Shown: positions 6,343 through 9,809 of the stretch, piece after piece
How the letters are laid out: every line of letters starts with the position of its first letter
Numbering within the stretch: the first letter of the stretch is position 1
Assembly: GCA_028708055.1 (NCBI GenBank)
Contig: JAQVZT010000080.1
Span: forward strand, 1 to 9,809
Direction of reading: 5' to 3'
DNA length: 9,809 nt
DNA from: Methanothrix sp.
GTDB taxonomy: Archaea; Halobacteriota; Methanosarcinia; Methanotrichales; Methanotrichaceae
Translations under genes and position numbers: made by a program
Notes under the pieces: model-generated
Told to the model about the DNA's origin: nothing
Databases searched by the model: none
What the model saw: the letters and a program-made list of their open reading frames with translations, nothing else

Positions 6343-6431
6343 GATGGCTCCCTTCTCCTAGCCGGGTCTGCCTCTCAAGAAGCTTCTGCGGCAGTGATCT
6401 TCTTAAGCCAGAAGAGCAACTGTCATAGCAA
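6343..6431. promoter_or_regulatory. Divergent control region of the repeat protein and dCMP deaminase genes
   Basis: These 89 bases separate two divergent starts. They contain a perfect 10-base palindrome, agaagcttct (6378-6387), and a second pair of the same arms, cttct (6399-6403) and agaag (6410-6414). The only AT-rich candidate for a plus-strand promoter is tcttaa at about 6400-6406, which would place a start close to the ATG at 6432. No convincing TATA box is seen for the minus-strand gene. Confidence 0.35.
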
Positions 6432-6875
6432 ATGCTGCCCATCATCCGCCCCGCCCTGGACCAGTACTTCATGGAGATCGCCACCGTGGTTGCCAAGCGC
6501 TCCACCTGCCTGCGAAACCAGGTGGGTGCTCTCTTTGTGAAAAACAAGCGCATCCTCTCCACCGGCTACAACGGCGCGCCCTCCGGCCTCGACCACTGCG
6601 ACCTTGTGGGTTGCGCTCGCGAGAACGTGGCCTCGGGCACCCGCCACGAGCTTTGCCGGGCGGTGCACGCCGAGCAGAACGCCATCATCCAGGCGGCGCT
6701 ACACGGCATCAGCATCGAGGGAGCGACCCTCTACTGCACCCACCAGCCCTGCATCCTTTGCGCCAAGATGATGATCAATGCCCGCATTGCAAAGGTGGTC
6801 TACCAGCAGAGCTATCCGGACGGTACGGCGCTGGAATTCTTGCAGCAGGCGGGAATAGATGTGGTAAAGCTTTAG
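6432..6875 (+). CDS. dCMP deaminase (cytidine/deoxycytidylate deaminase family), 147 aa
   Basis: This is a cytosolic zinc enzyme that deaminates dCMP to dUMP, feeding thymidylate synthesis. The zinc site is explicit: HAE at residues 79-81 gives ligand H79 and catalytic E81, and PCILC at 106-110 gives C107 and C110. The leader FMEIATVVAKRSTCLRNQVGA (13-33), GYNGAPSGLDHC (45-56) and RHELCRAVHAEQNA (71-84) are diagnostic of the ComEB-type dCMP deaminase subgroup rather than of free-cytidine or tRNA deaminases. The length is normal for archaea. The ATG at 6432 gives the usual short lead to the first helix. No clear Shine-Dalgarno precedes it, so a leaderless message is possible. The GC-rich codon use contrasts with the AT-rich gene on its left. 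The next gene in the same direction starts 86 bases on with its own ribosome binding site. Confidence 0.93.
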   Translation: MLPIIRPALDQYFMEIATVVAKRSTCLRNQVGALFVKNKRILSTGYNGAPSGLDHCDLVGCARENVASGTRHELCRAVHAEQNAIIQAALHGISIEGATLYCTHQPCILCAKMMINARIAKVVYQQSYPDGTALEFLQQAGIDVVKL

Positions 6876-6911
6876 GATGATATTTCCTCGGATCTGTTGG
6901 AATTTGACACA

Positions 6912-6924
6912 TGAGTTGTACTCA
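6912..6924. promoter_or_regulatory. Inverted repeat upstream of the small secreted protein gene
   Basis: TGAGT and ACTCA flank a three-base centre (TGT). It lies 38 bases before the ATG at 6962 and just before a TATA-like tctatatgat (6929-6938), a place where an operator could sit. Function is inferred from position only. Confidence 0.3.
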
Positions 6925-6961
6925 ATCGTCTATATGATCCTTGAACCGCTGAGGGATATCT

Positions 6962-7243
6962 ATGGCCTGGAAGAAGATAAGTGCAATATGTCTCATATCG
7001 ATTGCGATCATGCTGGCGCTGCCCACAGTCAGTGCAACCAAGAACACCATCTCGGAATTGAAGTCCACAATATCCTCATTTGATGATCCCCGCATGAATG
7101 CAGAGGACCTGGCATTCTATCTGGTAACTCACGAATTCGATGCTCAACCCAAAGGCGATTATGTAGAGGTCGGTCTGCAGGATCGAACCTGCAAGCTTAC
7201 TCCCAATGGTCCGGCACCAGGGCTCTGCACCATTACCTACTGA
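6962..7243 (+). CDS. Small secreted protein of unknown function, 93 aa
   Basis: I cannot assign a family. Residues 1-25 form a textbook Sec signal peptide: MAWKK, a hydrophobic core (ICLISIAIMLAL) and PTVSA before the likely cleavage. The mature part is only about 68 residues. It starts with a Lys/Ser-rich helix-like stretch, then MNAEDLAFYLVTHEFDAQ, and ends with a short beta-like segment holding two cysteines (in RTCKL and GLCTI), which could form one disulfide. The ATG at 6962 is supported by GAGGG at 6951-6955, six bases upstream. A TATA-like element at 6929-6938 suggests its own promoter, although read-through from the dCMP deaminase gene is possible. A second frame starting at 6877 overlaps it but shows no protein character. 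Confidence 0.75.
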   Translation: MAWKKISAICLISIAIMLALPTVSATKNTISELKSTISSFDDPRMNAEDLAFYLVTHEFDAQPKGDYVEVGLQDRTCKLTPNGPAPGLCTITY

Positions 7244-7300
7244 AGACGCACCACGTTAGCCGGCAGAGGTCGCTTGATTCTTTCCGGGCCACTACCTCCT

Positions 7301-7320
7301 GTTTTAGATTAAAAAGCGAG
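7301..7320 (-). terminator. Weak T-rich 3' region of the methanogenesis marker gene
   Basis: On the minus strand the bases just past the marker-8 stop read ctcgctttttaatctaaaac, a short U-rich run in RNA. There is no convincing hairpin. It lies in the 105-base convergent gap after the small secreted protein gene. Confidence 0.35.
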
Positions 7321-7348
7321 AAGTATTTTGCAGTTGAGCCATCAGCGG

Positions 7349-8194
7349 CTAAACCAATGGCCGGGGCTGCTTTTTCTCAGGCAATACCGGCAGCGGCATG
7401 GTGTTGATCAGAATCGGCTGCTCTACTTTCTTGGCCCTTTCCACAAGCAGTTCCTTGCCCCAGGCTGTCAGGCCGAAGAGAGGCACAGCCGTTCCCACCT
7501 GAACCAGAGGCTTTACCTGCTCTCGAATGTGCTTTGAAGCGCAACCGGTCACAATATCGGCAACCGCCAGAAGCCTCGATGTCTCCTCAGGACCTATTCC
7601 TGTGAGATGGACGCCGATTATCATTATTCTTACCCCCGCGGTCTTTTCCAGGGCGCGCAGCTTTTCCGCGGAGGCGCAATCGGATACAGTCACTGCGAAT
7701 TTTTTAAATCCGGCGGCAATTGCATAAAGTGTGCCTTCGATCTGGTCGATCTTGCCATCCTGAGCGGAGAGCACATGCCCGCCAGCTTCCCGGATGCCTT
7801 CGATGACCTCGGGTATCGGCTCAGTCTCTACCAGCCCCGAAAGATAGCCGCCCATGCCCTGAACGAGATCGGCATTGTCTGAGATCACAGTTCCAGCTCC
7901 GTCGCAAACAGTGACCGCAGCGTCGATGATTCCGGCCTCAATGCCGGTCATCATGGACTCAGAGGCCCCAAAACCCACAAAGGTGCCCATCTGGAGCTTC
8001 CGTCGCGCCGAGAACATGCCATGAGTCTTTATCCGAAACTCCATATTTTCGGCGGCTGATTCAGCAGAGACCTTCTTTATTCCCCGGATCTTATCAAAGA
8101 GCGGGCACCACTCAATCTGGGGCTCGCCGGCATCCTGGACCTTTTCGTCTTCAACCCTGACGCGGGATTTGCCCAATAGCTCCATTACGTGCAT
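7349..8194 (-). CDS. mmp8: Methanogenesis marker protein 8 (DUF2099), 281 aa
   Basis: I recognise this as the DUF2099 / methanogenesis marker 8 family, a protein restricted largely to methanogens and of unproven biochemical role. Methanogenesis markers as a class are linked to methyl-coenzyme M reductase maturation or methanogenic metabolism; that this one is so linked is an inference. Visible features are four spaced cysteines: C30 (EWCPLF), C97 (TVCDGAGTVI), C173 (SDCASAEKL) and C218 (TGCASKHIRE), which could bind metal or a cofactor. Two similar alpha/beta halves are suggested by glycine-rich turns (MGTFVGFGASE at 69-79; GVHLTGIGPEE at 194-204). The protein is cytosolic, with no signal or membrane segment. 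The ATG at 8194 is preceded by GGAGG (8200-8204) at ideal spacing and is preferred over the in-frame ATG at 8185. Its leader holds a hairpin at 8212-8226. It is divergent from a winged-helix regulator gene. Confidence 0.85.
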   Translation of the reverse strand: MHVMELLGKSRVRVEDEKVQDAGEPQIEWCPLFDKIRGIKKVSAESAAENMEFRIKTHGMFSARRKLQMGTFVGFGASESMMTGIEAGIIDAAVTVCDGAGTVISDNADLVQGMGGYLSGLVETEPIPEVIEGIREAGGHVLSAQDGKIDQIEGTLYAIAAGFKKFAVTVSDCASAEKLRALEKTAGVRIMIIGVHLTGIGPEETSRLLAVADIVTGCASKHIREQVKPLVQVGTAVPLFGLTAWGKELLVERAKKVEQPILINTMPLPVLPEKKQPRPLV

Positions 8195-8211
8195 TTAGTC
8201 CTCCAGAGAGA

Positions 8212-8229
8212 GTCGGACATTCCGACGGA
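8212..8229 (-). promoter_or_regulatory. Hairpin or operator in the marker-8 leader
   Basis: GTCGGA (8212-8217) and TCCGAC (8221-8226) are perfect inverse copies around a three-base centre. A second, overlapping palindrome TCCG-A-CGGA (8221-8229) shares one arm. On the minus strand the stem ends seven bases before the GGAGG ribosome binding site, close enough to affect ribosome access or to serve as a protein-binding site. Confidence 0.5.
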
Positions 8230-8540
8230 ATTTTGTCCTCGGCACTCTCCTATGATCATCATTGTATCTCCAATCCCGTTGATATCCTTAATATGATTTC
8301 TCATGTTCATGTTCTTATCCTCGTTCGTTCCCCGTTCGTATTCATGCCATATCTCTGATAGAGCAGGAAGACCTCTTCCGGGCCGGAAGTGGGATCATTT
8401 ACAAATAAACTGCTCGACAAGGAACCGGGGAAGGGCTTTGCCGCAATTGTGAACCGTTCTATCTGAATGATCATGTGTATCAAAAAATAATTAATAAGAC
8501 TGAGCGATTTCCGACCGCAATGGAATTAATTTCGACGAAA

Positions 8541-8550
8541 CTTATATATA
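8541..8550 (+). promoter_or_regulatory. TATA box of the winged-helix regulator gene
   Basis: The sequence cttatatata, preceded by purine-rich cgaaa, is the best archaeal TATA/BRE match in the window. Its centre lies about 28 bases before the GTG at 8574, the distance expected for a transcript starting at that codon. Confidence 0.7.
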
Positions 8551-8573
8551 TGTTATCATTCGTTAAGCCCAAG

Positions 8574-8960
8574 GTGACCGTATTGAATACAATAGCCGCC
8601 TCAGACCTTAAAGTCGAACGCGATGAATTTGCCTCTATTCTTATGAAGGTAGGACTCAAGAGAAACGTGGCCAGAGTCCTGACCTATCTGGCGGGAGTGA
8701 CAGAAGCGACGTCCCGAGAGATAGAAATCGGATCGGATCTTCGTCAGCCGGAAGTAAGCATTGCCATGCGAGAGATCCGGAAATTGGAATGGATTGTAGA
8801 ACGGGATGAGAAGAATCCAGGAAAAGGACGGCCATATCGTATTTACAAATTGAATAAGAGCCTTCCGGAGATCGTAAATTACCTGGAGAGCGAGAAATCC
8901 AAGGAATCCGAGCGGGTGATGAGACAGATTGAAAAGCTCAAATCCCTGCGATCCAATTGA
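8574..8960 (+). CDS. Winged-helix transcriptional regulator, 128 aa (GTG start, probably leaderless)
   Basis: This is a DNA-binding protein of the ArsR/MarR-like winged-helix type, resembling a small regulator family known from Methanosarcinales. Numbering from GTG 8574: an N-terminal helix (about 15-26), a helix with VGLKRNVARVLTYLAG (26-41), the helix-turn-helix EATSREIEIGSDLRQPEVSIAMREIRK split across 44-70, a basic wing NPGKGRPYRIYKL (81-93), and a charged C-terminal helix (about 97-125) likely used for dimerisation. No ligand or metal site is apparent. The frame is open upstream with a GTG at 8475, but the strong TATA box at 8541-8550 lies inside that extension, and the extension shows no conserved character. 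GTG 8574 (or TTG 8583) is therefore the likelier start. The gene lies between divergent marker 8 and ftsZ. A T-rich run (8970-8982) follows the stop and may end its transcript. Confidence 0.75.
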   Translation: MTVLNTIAASDLKVERDEFASILMKVGLKRNVARVLTYLAGVTEATSREIEIGSDLRQPEVSIAMREIRKLEWIVERDEKNPGKGRPYRIYKLNKSLPEIVNYLESEKSKESERVMRQIEKLKSLRSN

Positions 8961-9010
8961 CAATGGCGATATCTTCTTTTCTATATGCAAAAAACTATAT
9001 ACCAATTGAC
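8953..9010 (+). repeat. Nine-base direct repeat flanking the ftsZ promoter
   Basis: CCAATTGAC occurs at 8953-8961, overlapping the regulator stop codon, and again at 9002-9010, just after the ftsZ TATA box. Each copy contains the palindrome CAATTG. The copies start 49 bases apart. They may be operators or chance. Confidence 0.35.
8995..9001 (+). promoter_or_regulatory. TATA box candidate for ftsZ
   Basis: The sequence ctatata after an A-run (aaaaaa) lies about 45 bases before the ftsZ ATG. It predicts a transcript start near 9023-9026 and a short leader that holds GAGG (9035-9038). A weaker alternative, tctatatg, lies at 8980-8987. Confidence 0.55.
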
Positions 9011-9040
9011 TGGCAAATAAAGTAGAAAAAAGAAGAGGGG

Positions 9041-9809
9041 ATGGAGATTAAGTACATCATCGACGAAGCCCTGGGCAGATCTGAGGCCGAGAGCAGGATC
9101 AAGCCGTCCAGCTTAATCCAGAGCGATGAAGAGCTGGTTGGGGTTCTGGAAGAGCTGACCACGGTTATCCGCGTTATAGGGTGCGGCGGAGGCGGCTCAA
9201 ATACCATCGATCGCCTGGCAGAGTGTGGCATCCAGGGCGCAGAGCTTTTTGCCCTAAATACCGATGCCCAGCATCTCTTGCACATCAATGCCGATCGGCG
9301 TTTCCTCATAGGCAGACGCACCACTCGCGGCCTGGGGGCGGGAAGCTTGCCGGCCATCGGAGAAGAGGCTGCCCAGGAGGATATCGATGAGATCAAGGCC
9401 GCTGTGGAAGGAGCGGATATGGTCTTCGTTACCTGCGGATTGGGTGGAGGCACAGGCACAGGCGCTTCACCCGTGGTCGCAGAAGCTGCGCGAGAGGCAG
9501 GAGCTCTTACCATTGCCATCGTCACTATCCCCTTCAGTGCGGAAGGCACAATCAGAATGCAGAATGCCGAAGCAGGACTAAAGAGGCTGCGAGAAGTTTC
9601 AGATACGGTCATCGTGGTGCCTAACGACCGTCTTTTGGATGTTGTCCCCAATCTTCCCCTGCAAGCGGCTTTTAAGGTGGCTGATGAAGTATTGATGCGC
9701 TCGGTCAAGGGAATCACGGAACTTATCACCCGTCCCGGACTGATCAATCTGGATTTTGCTGATGTGAGAACGGTCATGACCAACGGCGGTGTGGCCATGA
9801 TCGGCATGG
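9041..9809 (+). CDS. ftsZ: Cell division protein FtsZ, FtsZ1-like (first 256 residues, cut by window end)
   Basis: This is a tubulin-like GTPase that forms the archaeal division ring in the cytosol. My translation from ATG 9041 is open to the window edge. It has a short N-terminal extension with SDEELVGVLEELTTVIRVIG (28-47), the nucleotide-binding GCGGGGSNT (47-55), NTDAQHL (73-79), the tubulin signature GLGGGTGTG (133-141), PNDRLLD in the central part, and the catalytic T7 loop NLDFAD (236-241). The extension and the stretches ALTIAIVT-PFSAEG and NAEAGLKRLREVSDTV resemble archaeal FtsZ1 more than FtsZ2; this is from memory of haloarchaeal sequences. The first glycine loop has Gly where most FtsZ have Ala (GCGGAG). 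GAGG (9035-9038) lies only two bases before the ATG, closer than usual. The C-terminal part is missing. Confidence 0.95.
   Translation, partial: MEIKYIIDEALGRSEAESRIKPSSLIQSDEELVGVLEELTTVIRVIGCGGGGSNTIDRLAECGIQGAELFALNTDAQHLLHINADRRFLIGRRTTRGLGAGSLPAIGEEAAQEDIDEIKAAVEGADMVFVTCGLGGGTGTGASPVVAEAAREAGALTIAIVTIPFSAEGTIRMQNAEAGLKRLREVSDTVIVVPNDRLLDVVPNLPLQAAFKVADEVLMRSVKGITELITRPGLINLDFADVRTVMTNGGVAMIGM

Larger units (their letters stand above)
8195..8573. promoter_or_regulatory. 379-base divergent control region between marker 8 and the regulator
   Basis: I see no gene here. From left to right it holds: the marker-8 ribosome binding site (8200-8204, minus), a hairpin/palindrome (8212-8229), an AT-rich TATA candidate for the minus strand (about 8288-8297), a tandem ATGTTC pair (8303-8314), a GTTCGT pair 11 bases apart (8323-8328 and 8334-8339), a set of alternating GGAAG/CTTCC arms (8366-8389), and an AT-rich part ending in a strong plus-strand TATA box (8541-8550). 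An open frame runs through 8409-8573 into the regulator gene, but its sequence shows no protein character. Confidence 0.6.

Noticed and set aside
6877..7083. A 68-codon plus-strand frame after dCMP deaminase
   Set aside because: It overlaps the small secreted protein gene, which has a signal peptide and a ribosome binding site in a different frame.
8601..9005. A 134-codon minus-strand frame opposite the regulator
   Set aside because: Antisense to a clear winged-helix gene and crossing the ftsZ promoter; no protein character.
8995..9807. A 270-codon minus-strand frame opposite ftsZ
   Set aside because: The plus strand encodes FtsZ with all GTPase motifs; the opposite frame is a Ser/Pro/Arg-rich shadow.
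1..9809. A defence island, mobile element or CRISPR array
   Set aside because: No transposase, integrase, nuclease-toxin pair, terminal inverted repeats or spaced direct-repeat array was found. The genes are mostly chromosomal core.

Overview
The window reads as chromosomal DNA of a methanogenic archaeon. The evidence is a class I (archaeal-type) lysyl-tRNA synthetase, an archaeal FtsZ1-like protein, archaeal TATA-box promoters, a COG1407-type phosphoesterase and a protein I recognise as methanogenesis marker 8 (DUF2099). Its style (secreted orphan proteins, an HTH protein resembling Methanosarcinales regulators) suits the Methanosarcinales, perhaps Methanothrix. That placement is an inference from remembered families, not from a search.

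Layout. (1) Positions 1-3069, minus strand: lysS, then a nucleoside 2-deoxyribosyltransferase-like protein, a COG1407 metallophosphoesterase and pyrE (cut by the window start). The last three genes are joined by 4-base stop/start overlaps (TTGA, then ATGA), so they look translationally coupled. An unusual A-rich tract lies between lysS and the rest. (2) Positions 3152-4321, plus strand: a secreted protein of unknown function, divergent from lysS and ending in a hairpin plus T-tract terminator. (3) Positions 4381-6342, minus strand: a 653-residue exported protein with 31 tandem units of about 11 residues (pentapeptide-like beta-helix), followed by two membrane segments with a degenerate ion-channel-like layout. 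The gene is visibly more AT-rich than its neighbours. (4) Positions 6432-7243, plus strand: dCMP deaminase, then a small secreted protein. (5) Positions 7349-8194, minus strand: methanogenesis marker 8, with a hairpin just upstream of a strong ribosome binding site. (6) Positions 8195-8573: a 379-base divergent control region rich in inverted and direct repeats. (7) Positions 8574-9809, plus strand: a winged-helix regulator, probably leaderless from GTG 8574, and ftsZ, cut by the window end.

How they fit together. PyrE (UMP synthesis), the deoxyribosyltransferase-like protein and dCMP deaminase (dUMP supply) share a pyrimidine and deoxynucleotide theme. LysRS and FtsZ are housekeeping. The regulator lies between marker 8 and ftsZ and could act on the repeat-rich control region, but nothing in the sequence proves this. 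I see no tRNA, rRNA, CRISPR array, insertion sequence or phage gene. The least ordinary object is the repeat/channel fusion protein; the rest is mostly conserved core with some regulatory puzzles.
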